Below, one piece after another: positions 1-8,718 of a DNA stretch of 64,000 bases. Source of the DNA: Hyphomicrobiales bacterium (GTDB taxonomy: Bacteria; Pseudomonadota; Alphaproteobacteria; Rhizobiales; Rhizobiaceae); the NCBI GenBank assembly GCA_900471925.1, contig UCGV01000009.1, positions 119,528 to 183,527 of the forward strand, given 5' to 3'. The translations under genes and the position numbers were made by a program. Position 1 is the stretch's first letter. Each line of letters begins with the position of its first letter. The notes below the pieces were generated by a model. It was not told where the DNA came from. It did not search any database and saw nothing but the letters and a program-made list of their open reading frames with translations.

Positions 1-779
1 AGACCTTGAAAACCCTCAATATCGATCTGCACACACATGTGCTCGATTGGGACGATTTCAAAGATCTTCAACTTTCTTTTCTCAAAGCCTCTACGCCTGA
101 TGGTGAGGTACCGACAGATCACGCCATATTCGCGCTACTCTACAAATTTGCCGCAAAATATGGGCTGCGCCACGTCATTACGGGTACAAATGTAATCTCT
201 GAGGCGATCCTGCCCGAGAAGTGGGGTTACGGATATTTTGATTGGCGTTACGTTAAAAACGTTCATCGCATGTTCGGTCGTGCGAAGCTATCCAATTACC
301 CTCATTTTTCACTCTTGGATTTGTTTTACTACGTTTTCCTGCGCAAAATAAGAATGGTTTCGATCCTAAACTTCGTCGACTATGATAAAAAGAAAGCGAT
401 GTCCATTCTGGAGAATGAACTTTGCTGGGTATACTATGGTGGAAAACACTACGAATCCATATATACACGTTTTTATCAGGCTTATATTCTTCCGAGAAAA
501 TTCGATATCGACAAACGCAAGGCACATTATTCCAATCTGATACTTTCTGGTCAGATGACTCGTGATGAAGCGATCGCGGCTATGCACGAACCCGTATATC
601 CGGAGAACATGCTGCAGGAAGACAAGGAGTACACGATCAAGAAACTCGGCATGTCAGAGGAAAGCTTCAAGACGATGATGCAAGCGCCGCGAAAAACGTT
701 TGAGGATTATCCTAACAGTCATGGTTTCTTTGAATTTGCGAAGAAGGCGGTGAACGTAACACGTCAATATATCGGTTGA
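1..779 (+). CDS. N-acetyl sugar amidotransferase, C-terminal part (WbpG/LfnA/WbuX type)
   Basis: The reading frame is open at the left edge, so only about the last 258 residues are seen. The TTG near base 6 is not a true start. The visible protein matches my memory of the C-terminal half of the WbpG/PseA amidotransferase family, with blocks such as LHTHVLDWDDFKDLQLSFLK, TDHAIFALLYKFA and YFDWRYVKNVHRMFG. The PP-loop ATP-binding motif would lie upstream of the window. These enzymes use ammonia from HisH/HisF-like partners to turn an N-acetyl group on a sugar into an acetamidino group. Next to fnlABC and a wbuB-like gene, the likeliest substrate is L-FucNAc, as for LfnA/WbuX; that is an inference. 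The gene ends 7 bases before the acyltransferase start. Confidence 0.75.
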   Translation, partial: TLKTLNIDLHTHVLDWDDFKDLQLSFLKASTPDGEVPTDHAIFALLYKFAAKYGLRHVITGTNVISEAILPEKWGYGYFDWRYVKNVHRMFGRAKLSNYPHFSLLDLFYYVFLRKIRMVSILNFVDYDKKKAMSILENELCWVYYGGKHYESIYTRFYQAYILPRKFDIDKRKAHYSNLILSGQMTRDEAIAAMHEPVYPENMLQEDKEYTIKKLGMSEESFKTMMQAPRKTFEDYPNSHGFFEFAKKAVNVTRQYIG

Positions 780-786
780 TCCGACC

Positions 787-2805
787 TTGCTGCGATACAG
801 GCCCGATATCGATGGACTAAGAGCGATATCTGTCGTCGCCGTCGTGATCTTTCACGCGGAGTTTTTTTGGCGCGGAATGCGCATTCTGCCTGGAGGCTAT
901 CTCGGGGTTGACGTATTTTTTGTCATATCCGGTTACCTCATTACCAGCATCCTTCTCAACGATATGGTTGGTAGTCGAGTGGACTTCCGCCGCTTCTATA
1001 TGCGCCGTATCCGACGGATATTACCCGCATTGTACTTTGTCATCGCCGTTTCGACGCTGGCTTCATATCTGGTTCTGCTCCCCAGTTCGCTAGAAGAGTT
1101 TTCGCGAAATGGTCTCGCGGCACTGTCTTTTATGGCCAATATATATCTGTGGCTGACGCAGGACTATTTCTCGGAAGCGGCGGGTCTCTCAAGTCTGATT
1201 CATCTCTGGTCTCTTTCGGTGGAGGAACAGTTCTATCTCATTTATCCGCTGCTGCTCGGTCTTATTTATCGCTTTTGCCGCGGGAAGCTCGTGCATTGTC
1301 TGGTTGGGTTGAGTGCATTCTCTTTTGTCCTGGCGCTCGGATTTCAACGATCACACCCTGGGGAGGTATTTTATCTCGTCCATTTTCGAGCGTGGGAGCT
1401 GCTATCCGGTTCTATAGTAGCTGCCGTGCATTGGCATCGGCCGGCGGTTGTTCAAACCGGATCGCCTATGTCGCGGTTTTCGTCCCTGCTAGGCGGCGTT
1501 GCGCTTCTGGTGGCCTTCGCATTCGCGCAACCATTGGGCGTTAAAGGTTACGCTTTTACAGCTCTTTCAGTCTTGGGCGCCAGCGCGATCATCGCGTTCG
1601 GAGGAAAAAGCGATCGCATAAGCGGCCTATTGTCCTCGAGGCCATTTGTCGGCATCGGGCTCATTTCGTATTCCTTGTATCTCTGGCATCAGCCGATATT
1701 TGCTTTCGCTCGTCATTATGCAATCAGCGAACTGTCCAATTTGGACCGTCTTTTATTAATAGGGCTAGCAGCTATTTTGGCAGTCTTGACCTGGTTCTTT
1801 GTCGAAAGGCCGTTCAGAAAAACGAGTTCATTCAGTAATGCCGCGGTCCTGATGGCCTGCGGTACGGTTACAGTAGCGCTAGGAATCCTCTGGACGATAA
1901 ATCTGGTCACGGGTGGACTGCCGCAGCGATATACGCCCGACCAACGAGCAATGCTATCTGTCTCGGCTGAACGCGGGACGTTGACGCTTAAAGGACAAGA
2001 CTGCAAATCGGCATCGACTGAAAAGACCTGCATAATTGGCTTGCGTGGTGTATCTCCAACTTGGGGTGTACTTGGTGATAGCCACGCTGAAACCCTGGCA
2101 GACGCATTGTCCCAGCTTTTTGAGAAGCTGGGTATCTCTGCTGAAATGCTCACGTATCCAGGTTGCCCGTATGTTTTGGGCGTTGATCCTATTTACACCA
2201 CAGAAGATTGCGACGCTTTCGCTAGCGCCGTTTTGGGCAAATTAAAAAAAGATCATATCACTACTGTCGTGATAAACGATCGGGTCAATGCCTATATGGA
2301 GGGGACCCGGTTTGACAACCGTGAGGGTGGGGTAGAGCCGGGACAACCGATACCCGTGGTAGTGAAGGGGTCAGCTCCCGCAAACGAGCAGGAACGGATT
2401 GCGGGCGTACAGCGAGCGCTTTCCAACACTATACAGATATTGCTCGATAGTGGTCTTACAGTGGTTTACGTGGCACCGGTGCCGGAAGTCGGCTGGAATG
2501 TACCTAGTACCGTGGTTAAGTTGACGGCAACTGGGATGTTACCGCTGACCACGGCACGGCAGGTTTACCTAGATCGTAATCGAAGGGTATATGAAGTTTT
2601 GCAGAGCTTTGAAGGGCGGCCCGATTTCCTCGCTGTCTACCCGGACTCGGTTTTCTGCGATGCGGAAAATGGGCGCTGCATCACTCACACCGCGAACCGA
2701 TTGCTTTATACGGACACGGATCATCTGAGCCGCGAGGGCGCTACTATGCTTGTTGAGTATTTAACAGAACAATTGCGACAATCACGCATAATTCCCGCAG
2801 AGTGA
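787..2805 (+). CDS. Membrane O-acyltransferase (OafA/YrhL type) with SGNH domain
   Basis: A 672-residue two-domain protein. The N-terminal ~340 residues are an acyltransferase-3 membrane domain. It begins with RPDIDGLRA at residues 4-12, has the expected His in VIFHAEF at about residue 23 and the block GVDVFFVISGYL, and then many hydrophobic segments. The C-terminal part (about residues 400-672) is an SGNH-like domain with the block I GVLGDSHAE near residue 427 and a DTDHLS catalytic Asp/His block near 643. Such proteins acetylate (sometimes otherwise acylate) sugars of O-antigen or exopolysaccharide at the inner membrane. The start is TTG, seven bases after the preceding stop and without a strong Shine-Dalgarno sequence, so translation may be coupled. 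The sugar and position modified cannot be told. Confidence 0.85.
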   Translation: MLRYRPDIDGLRAISVVAVVIFHAEFFWRGMRILPGGYLGVDVFFVISGYLITSILLNDMVGSRVDFRRFYMRRIRRILPALYFVIAVSTLASYLVLLPSSLEEFSRNGLAALSFMANIYLWLTQDYFSEAAGLSSLIHLWSLSVEEQFYLIYPLLLGLIYRFCRGKLVHCLVGLSAFSFVLALGFQRSHPGEVFYLVHFRAWELLSGSIVAAVHWHRPAVVQTGSPMSRFSSLLGGVALLVAFAFAQPLGVKGYAFTALSVLGASAIIAFGGKSDRISGLLSSRPFVGIGLISYSLYLWHQPIFAFARHYAISELSNLDRLLLIGLAAILAVLTWFFVERPFRKTSSFSNAAVLMACGTVTVALGILWTINLVTGGLPQRYTPDQRAMLSVSAERGTLTLKGQDCKSASTEKTCIIGLRGVSPTWGVLGDSHAETLADALSQLFEKLGISAEMLTYPGCPYVLGVDPIYTTEDCDAFASAVLGKLKKDHITTVVINDRVNAYMEGTRFDNREGGVEPGQPIPVVVKGSAPANEQERIAGVQRALSNTIQILLDSGLTVVYVAPVPEVGWNVPSTVVKLTATGMLPLTTARQVYLDRNRRVYEVLQSFEGRPDFLAVYPDSVFCDAENGRCITHTANRLLYTDTDHLSREGATMLVEYLTEQLRQSRIIPAE

Positions 2806-2818
2806 TAGGGCAGTAGAC

Positions 2819-4027
2819 GTGAAAGTCCTTTTCATACATATGATAGGCACCTTCGGTGGTGCGTCACGCAGCCTTACAGAAGCAGTTCGGGCATTCCCGT
2901 CATCTGTGGAGCCTCACTTTGTCACACCGCGTGGCACTGTCATACCTTTTTTCAGCAAATTGGGAAAGGTGATCGCTGTGAGAGGACTCAGCCAGTTCGA
3001 CAACACCCGGTATAGCTATTATAGGGGCGCGCGCTGGCTCGTACTGCTGAGAGAAATCCTTAATCTCCCTGCGACCATCGAGGCGATCAGGAGAGCGCAT
3101 CGAGAGTGGCCCGATATCGATCTTATTCATGTCAATGAGTTCACGGGTATTTTCCCCATGTGGCTGGCAAAACGACTGTATAAGGTGCCAGTCGTGGTTC
3201 ACGTACGTTCTGTCGCGCGGAACGATCTTCGGTCCTGGCGCACGAGGTGGGTGAATTCGTTCTTGCGACAAAACGCGGCTGCTATCGTTGCGATTGACGA
3301 AACGGTCCGTCAAAGCCTCCCTTTAGATCTCAACGTGGAAATTATTCACAACGCGTTTACACCAAAGCCGGTAGCAGGTTCGGATCCAGCTTTTCAGGCC
3401 GATATGGCCAAAATCCGGAAGACTTCGCTCAAGATTGGTTTTGTTGGGAATCTCCTAAAGGTAAAAGGCATTCTCGATTTGATCGAAGCAGCGCGAATAC
3501 TCAAGGAGCGAGGTATCGATGTGGAATATGTCATTGTTGGCGATGACGCTCGCTCTTCAAAAACACTACGCGCAAGGGTTCTCAGCTGCCTCGGAATAAA
3601 TCAGAATATTCGGAGCGAGGTGGAAGAGCGGCTGAAGACCTACCAACTCGGCGAGAACTTTCACCTGGTTGGTTTCATGTCTGACATCGCTCAGGCCTAC
3701 CGTTCTATGGATGTGTTGTGTTTTCCCTCTCACTATAACGCGCCGGGTCGACCGGTATTTGAGGCGGCGTTTTCTGCGATTCCAAGCATCGTTGCGGTGA
3801 CGAACCCGACAAAGGATACCCTCATCGATGGCGAAACGGGATTGGCGGTTCCACCGCACGATCCGAATAAACTTGCTGACGCGATTGCCACACTGGCGAA
3901 CGATCGGGAAAGAGCGAGAAAAATGGGCTTGGCCGCCTTGGAGCTTGCCAAAAGAAATTTCAGCGTGGATCAAAATGCGTTGAAACTATATGCGATATTT
4001 CGCCGATGTGTTGGGCTGATCGAATAG
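2819..4027 (+). CDS. Glycosyltransferase family 4 (group 1)
   Basis: A 402-residue GT-B glycosyltransferase starting at GTG. The N-terminal half opens with a beta strand and Gly-rich loop (VLFIHMIGTFGGASRSL). The C-terminal half carries the donor-binding Rossmann domain with IGFVGNLLKVKGILDLIEAA near residue 200. The block NAPGRPVFEAAFSAIPSIV corresponds to the family's E-x7-E nucleotide-sugar site. It probably adds one sugar to the lipid-linked repeat unit on the cytoplasmic face; donor and acceptor are unknown. It lies 13 bases after the acyltransferase and 4 bases before fnlA, in a tight + strand operon. Confidence 0.8.
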   Translation: MKVLFIHMIGTFGGASRSLTEAVRAFPSSVEPHFVTPRGTVIPFFSKLGKVIAVRGLSQFDNTRYSYYRGARWLVLLREILNLPATIEAIRRAHREWPDIDLIHVNEFTGIFPMWLAKRLYKVPVVVHVRSVARNDLRSWRTRWVNSFLRQNAAAIVAIDETVRQSLPLDLNVEIIHNAFTPKPVAGSDPAFQADMAKIRKTSLKIGFVGNLLKVKGILDLIEAARILKERGIDVEYVIVGDDARSSKTLRARVLSCLGINQNIRSEVEERLKTYQLGENFHLVGFMSDIAQAYRSMDVLCFPSHYNAPGRPVFEAAFSAIPSIVAVTNPTKDTLIDGETGLAVPPHDPNKLADAIATLANDRERARKMGLAALELAKRNFSVDQNALKLYAIFRRCVGLIE

Positions 4028-4031
4028 AGAA

Positions 4032-5072
4032 GTGGAAGAGATGTTTACAGACGCTTGCCTCCTGATCACCGGTGGCACCGGTTCATTTGGTCATGCTGTG
4101 ATGCGCCGTTTTTTGGACAGCCCAATTCGTGAAATCCGCATCTTCAGCCGCGATGAAAAGAAGCAGGATGACGTCCGCAAGGCGTTTAACAATGACAAGC
4201 TTAAATTCTACATCGGCGATGTTCGGGATTATTCGAGCGTCCTGAACGCAACCCGCGGTGTCGATTATATCTTCCACGCCGCGGCGCTGAAGCAGGTTCC
4301 GTCATGTGAGTTTCATCCTCTTGAAGCCGTCAAAACAAACGTACTCGGCACTGAAAATGTGCTTGAGGCTGCCATCACCAACGGCGTCAGGCGTGTTGTG
4401 TGCTTGAGCACAGATAAGGCGGTCTACCCGATCAACGCTATGGGAATTTCCAAGGCGTTGATGGAAAAGGTAATGGTCGCCAAGTCGAGGAATCTTAATA
4501 ACGATACAGTCATCTGCGGCACGCGCTATGGCAATGTCATGGCTTCACGCGGGTCGGTTATTCCGCTTTTTGTCGAGCAAATCCTGGCAGGAAAGCCGCT
4601 GACCATCACTAATCCCGCGATGACGCGATTTATGATGACGCTCGACGATGCAATCGATCTCGTTCTCTATGCTTTTGAGCACGGCAACAACGGCGATATT
4701 TTCGTCCAGAAAGCGCCGGCTGCCACGATTGAAGTGCTTGCCGAGGCGATAAAGACGATTATGAACATGCCATCTCATCCTTTGCATATCATGGGAACCC
4801 GTCACGGGGAAAAGCTCTACGAAACGCTCTTGAGCGCTGAGGAGATGGCTTCGGCGGAGGATCTTGGCGACTATTTTCGCGTGATTCCAGACCTTCGGGA
4901 TCTGAACTATGCGAAATATGTCGAGGAAGGCGAGGCTAAGATTTCCGAAAGCCAGGACTACAATTCCCACACCACAACACGGCTGGATTTGGAAAGGATG
5001 ATTATCTTGCTCCACAAGCTCGGCTTTGTCGAACAGATGAAGACAGGTAAGCCTGCAAGGTTTGACGTATGA
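4032..5072 (+). CDS. fnlA: UDP-N-acetylglucosamine 4,6-dehydratase/5-epimerase FnlA (CapE/WbjB)
   Basis: A 346-residue extended short-chain dehydrogenase. TGGTGSFG near residues 13-20 binds NADP. SRDEKKQDDVRKAF is the family's second signature, followed by HAAALKQVPSCEFHP. The usual catalytic Tyr is replaced by Met in NAMGISK (about Met137 and Lys141), which fits the Ser-Met-Lys centre described for CapE. It catalyses the first step from UDP-GlcNAc towards UDP-N-acetyl-L-fucosamine, giving a 2-acetamido-2,6-dideoxy-4-hexulose with C5 inverted. Its stop overlaps the start of fnlB by four bases (ATGA). The order A-B-C is the same as in other L-FucNAc clusters. Confidence 0.9.
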   Translation: MEEMFTDACLLITGGTGSFGHAVMRRFLDSPIREIRIFSRDEKKQDDVRKAFNNDKLKFYIGDVRDYSSVLNATRGVDYIFHAAALKQVPSCEFHPLEAVKTNVLGTENVLEAAITNGVRRVVCLSTDKAVYPINAMGISKALMEKVMVAKSRNLNNDTVICGTRYGNVMASRGSVIPLFVEQILAGKPLTITNPAMTRFMMTLDDAIDLVLYAFEHGNNGDIFVQKAPAATIEVLAEAIKTIMNMPSHPLHIMGTRHGEKLYETLLSAEEMASAEDLGDYFRVIPDLRDLNYAKYVEEGEAKISESQDYNSHTTTRLDLERMIILLHKLGFVEQMKTGKPARFDV

Positions 5073-6178
5073 ATAAGACCATTGCCATCAGCGGCGCAAA
5101 CGGCTTCATTGGTGCAAATCTTGCTATGCGGCTCCGCGAGCGAGGTTTCATCGTCAGAGACATTGCCCGGGATCTCGATGTTGCAGAATTAGCAACAGCG
5201 CTCGATGGGACGTCGATGGTGTTTCACTGCGCAGGAGTCAATCGCCCGACTGACGATACCGAGTTCGAGAGCGGCAATGTTGGTATGACGGAGCGCCTTT
5301 GTCAGGCGCTCGTATCTCTCGAAACCGCAATTCCGATGGTCTACACCTCTTCTACGCAGGCTGTGAGAGACACTCCGTACGGACGCAGTAAATACCAGGC
5401 GGAAGAAGTTATTCGCGCCTACGCCAATAGATCCGGCTTGAAATGTACGATTTATCGCTTGCCCAACGTTTTTGGAAAATGGAGCCGGCCGGCATATAAC
5501 TCCGTTGTGGCTACGTTTTGCCACAATCTGATTAGCGGCCAGCCGATTACGATCCATGATCCTGACGCGATCATCCAGCTGCTCTATATCGATGATCTGG
5601 TTGCAGAATTCGTCGATTGCCTGGCAAATGGTTTGCCTGACAGGGAGTATCCGGTTGTTGAGCCGGTGTATTCGATAACCGTCGGCGAACTGGCAGGACA
5701 ATTACAGGCTTTTAAAACTAGCCGGCAAACATTGAATCCCGGCGGTGTTGGCACGGGGCTGCAGCGAGCTCTTTACGCTACCTTTCTTTCATTCATGAAG
5801 CCGGAACATTTCGCATATGATCTCGTCGCTCATCGCGATCCGCGGGGTGAGTTTGCCGAAATGCTCCGGACGGAAAATGCTGGCCAGTTTTCATTCTTTA
5901 CAGCTCACCCGGGCGTTACACGCGGCGGGCACTACCACCACACAAAAAATGAAAAGTTCCTGGTTGTCCAAGGTAAAGCGCGGTTTCGATTTCGCCATAT
6001 TCTCAATGATGAGACCGCCGAGCTCTTCGCGGACGGTAATACCCCACGGATTGTGGAAACCGTACCGGGCTGGGCACATGACATTACCAATATCGGCACG
6101 GAAACGATGATCGTTCTCTTATGGGCAAATGAGACCTTCGATCCCAAAAAGCCAGACACAATCGTCAAGCAGGTCTGA
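5069..6178 (+). CDS. fnlB: UDP-2-acetamido-2,6-dideoxy-hexulose epimerase/reductase FnlB (CapF/WbjC)
   Basis: A 369-residue bifunctional protein. The N-terminal ~240 residues are a short-chain dehydrogenase fold with GANGFIGANLA at residues 8-18 and YGRSKYQAE as the Tyr-x3-Lys motif. The C-terminal ~120 residues are a cupin with the metal-binding block RGGHYHHTKNEKF. In CapF the cupin epimerises C3 and the reductase domain reduces C4 with NADPH, yielding UDP-N-acetyl-L-talosamine. The ATG overlaps the fnlA stop, so the two are probably translationally coupled. fnlC follows after two bases. Confidence 0.9.
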   Translation: MNKTIAISGANGFIGANLAMRLRERGFIVRDIARDLDVAELATALDGTSMVFHCAGVNRPTDDTEFESGNVGMTERLCQALVSLETAIPMVYTSSTQAVRDTPYGRSKYQAEEVIRAYANRSGLKCTIYRLPNVFGKWSRPAYNSVVATFCHNLISGQPITIHDPDAIIQLLYIDDLVAEFVDCLANGLPDREYPVVEPVYSITVGELAGQLQAFKTSRQTLNPGGVGTGLQRALYATFLSFMKPEHFAYDLVAHRDPRGEFAEMLRTENAGQFSFFTAHPGVTRGGHYHHTKNEKFLVVQGKARFRFRHILNDETAELFADGNTPRIVETVPGWAHDITNIGTETMIVLLWANETFDPKKPDTIVKQV

Positions 6179-6180
6179 AA

Positions 6181-7323
6181 ATGTCGACAGAAAAATTGAA
6201 AGTCGTAACGGTTGTAGGGACAAGACCGGAGATTATCCGATTATCGCGCGTTATCGCTAAACTGGATAGCTATTGTGATCATGTGCTTGTCCATACCGGG
6301 CAGAATTACGATTACGAACTGAACGAGATATTTTTTAACGACCTAGGTGTTCGTAAACCGGATCACTTCCTGAATGCTGCAGGCAAAAACGCGGCCGAGA
6401 CCATCGGAAAGATTATTGCTGCTTGTGATGCAGTCTTGAATATTGTGCGGCCCGAGGCCCTCTTGGTTTTGGGGGATACCAACAGCTGTCTTTCCGTCAT
6501 CGCCGCGAAGAGACGAAAGATACCGATCTTCCATATGGAAGCTGGGAACCGGTGTTTTGACCAACGTGTTCCCGAGGAGATCAATCGCAGGATTGTCGAT
6601 CATACCGCCGATATCAATCTGACCTATTCGACCATTGCGCGTGAATATCTGCTCCGAGAGGGCCTTCCGCCAGATCGCGTGATAAAGACAGGCAGCCCGA
6701 TGTTTGAAGTGCTCAACTACTATCGCCCGTCGATCGAAAAATCTGACGTTCTGGCTAGGCTCGGGCTTGAGATCGGGCAATACTTTGTCGTGAGCGCACA
6801 TCGAGAGGAAAATATTGAACCCGATGTTAGCTTCAAAAAACTGGTCGAAACCTTGAATGCAATTGCAGAGCATCATTCACTGCCATTGATCGTTTCCGCC
6901 CATCCGCGAACAAGAAGGCGAATTGATGCTGCGGGTCTGCAGTTTCATCCTCTGATCAATATCTTGAAGCCGATGGGCTTTTTCGATTACGTCAATCTTC
7001 AGCAAAACGCGCGGGCCGTATTGTCGGATAGTGGTACGATAAGTGAAGAGGCATCGATTCTTAACTTTCCGGCACTGAACATCCGCGAAGCACATGAGCG
7101 GCCCGAAGGGATGGAAGAGACCGCAGTCATAATGACGGGGCTATCGCAGGCTCGCATTTTGCAGGCCCTTAATGTGATCGAGGCACAGCATTCTGCTTCA
7201 GCGGAGCGACCGTTCAGAGTCGTAGATGATTACAGTATGCCTAATGTTGCCGATAAAATCGTCAGGATTATCTACAGTTACACAGATTACGTTAATCGCA
7301 ATGTCTGGCGAACATCTGAATAA
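6181..7323 (+). CDS. fnlC: UDP-N-acetyl-L-fucosamine synthase FnlC (CapG/WbjD), WecB-like C2 epimerase
   Basis: A 380-residue protein of the UDP-GlcNAc 2-epimerase (WecB) superfamily. GTRPEIIRLSRV occurs near the N-terminus. The mid and C-terminal catalytic blocks HMEAGNRCFDQRVPEEINR, SAHREENIE and SDSGTISEEA are typical of this family. In this position, after fnlA and fnlB, it is expected to epimerise C2 of UDP-N-acetyl-L-talosamine to give UDP-N-acetyl-L-fucosamine in the cytoplasm. Spacing of two bases from fnlB and eleven to the next gene supports one operon. Plain WecB (ManNAc formation) is the alternative, but the neighbours argue against it. Confidence 0.88.
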   Translation: MSTEKLKVVTVVGTRPEIIRLSRVIAKLDSYCDHVLVHTGQNYDYELNEIFFNDLGVRKPDHFLNAAGKNAAETIGKIIAACDAVLNIVRPEALLVLGDTNSCLSVIAAKRRKIPIFHMEAGNRCFDQRVPEEINRRIVDHTADINLTYSTIAREYLLREGLPPDRVIKTGSPMFEVLNYYRPSIEKSDVLARLGLEIGQYFVVSAHREENIEPDVSFKKLVETLNAIAEHHSLPLIVSAHPRTRRRIDAAGLQFHPLINILKPMGFFDYVNLQQNARAVLSDSGTISEEASILNFPALNIREAHERPEGMEETAVIMTGLSQARILQALNVIEAQHSASAERPFRVVDDYSMPNVADKIVRIIYSYTDYVNRNVWRTSE

Positions 7324-7334
7324 CAGAGTTAATT

Positions 7335-8564
7335 GTGAAGATTCTCATAGTCACACAATATTTCTGGCCTGAAGAATTTCGGATCAACGATCTGGTAGTT
7401 GGTCTCTCTGATCGGGGGCACCAGGTCACTGTTTTGACAGGTAGGCCCAATTATCCGACCGGAAAGGTTTTTGAGGGATATCGAAAAAATCCATCAGCCT
7501 ACTCGGACTACCATGGCATTCCGGTTGTCCGTGTGCCCATGTTGGCGAGAGGATCGAGCGCGATCACTCTTCTGTTAAACTACATCAGTTTTGCGTTTTT
7601 TGGTTCGATCGTCGGTCCATTAAAACTGCGGCGAATGAAGTTTGATGCAATTTTTGTTTTTGAACCTTCCCCGATTTCTGTTGGGTTCCCGAGCCTTGTC
7701 TTGAGAGCTCTAAAAAAGGCGCCTGTCGCCTTCTGGGTGCTAGATCTTTGGCCGGAAAGTCTAGAAGCAACTGGCGTTGTGCGCTCCAAATTTATCCTAA
7801 AGCAGGTCGGCAAGATCGTTAAGTTTATTTATGACCGATGCGATTTGATCTTAGCACAATCTCGCAGCTTTATCCCCGAGATACAGCGGTTCAATCAGTC
7901 ACCAAATAAAATCGCCTACTTTCCAAGCTGGGCCGACAAAACTGATCGCGCACTGACGGATAGTCCTGCGCCGGAAATATCCGTTGACAGGGGAAAGTTC
8001 TCGATCGTTTTCACGGGTAATATTGGAGAGGCGCAGGATTTCGGTGCGATTCTTGACGCCGCAGAACGGTTGAAGGACCGCAAGGATGTTCGCTGGATTG
8101 TCGTCGGAGATGGCAGAATGGCGTCTTGGGTGCGTGAGCAGGTAGGCCGGCGGCAATTAAACCATTGCGTGCTTCTTGCCGGCCGATTTCCGCTTGAGCG
8201 CATGCGATCTTTCTATATGCACGCCGATGCCTTGTTGGTTTCGTTGAAGCCAGAGCCTATTTTCGCGATGACAATTCCAGGGAAACTGCAATCATATCTT
8301 GCAGAAGGCCTGCCAATTCTTGCAATGCTTAACGGTGAAGGGGCAGAAGTCATCCGCAGGGCCGGAGCCGGCTTCGCCTCTCCGGCCGGAAATGGTGCCG
8401 CATTGGCAGAAGCCGTGCTCAGAATGATGGGCATGTCGAAGGAGGCTCGATCCGAGATGGGGCGTCGGGCTAAAGAATTGAGTGATGCGGAATTTGATCG
8501 GGAGAGGCGTATAGATGAGCTCGGAAGGCTTTTAGAAAATCTGTTGGTTGCGAGAGCGTTTTAA
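7335..8564 (+). CDS. wbuB: Glycosyltransferase family 4, WbuB-like (putative L-FucNAc transferase)
   Basis: A 409-residue GT4 enzyme starting at GTG. It opens with MKILIVTQYFWPEEFRINDL and LTGRPNYPTGKVFEGY, the signature beginning of the WbuB group often encoded directly after fnlABC. The donor-binding half holds FTGNIGEAQDFGAILDAAERL and the block PGKLQSYLAEGLPILAM. It is inferred to transfer L-FucNAc, or the acetamidino derivative, onto the lipid-linked acceptor. Gene order fnlA-fnlB-fnlC-wbuB is the same as I recall for the E. coli O26/O145 type clusters. The 154-base gap after it carries no gene. Confidence 0.78.
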   Translation: MKILIVTQYFWPEEFRINDLVVGLSDRGHQVTVLTGRPNYPTGKVFEGYRKNPSAYSDYHGIPVVRVPMLARGSSAITLLLNYISFAFFGSIVGPLKLRRMKFDAIFVFEPSPISVGFPSLVLRALKKAPVAFWVLDLWPESLEATGVVRSKFILKQVGKIVKFIYDRCDLILAQSRSFIPEIQRFNQSPNKIAYFPSWADKTDRALTDSPAPEISVDRGKFSIVFTGNIGEAQDFGAILDAAERLKDRKDVRWIVVGDGRMASWVREQVGRRQLNHCVLLAGRFPLERMRSFYMHADALLVSLKPEPIFAMTIPGKLQSYLAEGLPILAMLNGEGAEVIRRAGAGFASPAGNGAALAEAVLRMMGMSKEARSEMGRRAKELSDAEFDRERRIDELGRLLENLLVARAF

Positions 8565-8718
8565 CTTCGGCGACTATATGTCGGATGAGCGTTTGCGACT
8601 AAGGATCGTCCTCCCGCCAAAGTCGGACGGAAATCAGCCGAAATGAATGGCGGCCATGAGATTGAAGATGTATGAGTGACGCCGTCTTCAAAGCATACAT
8701 AGAGGGAATGGGAACCGG

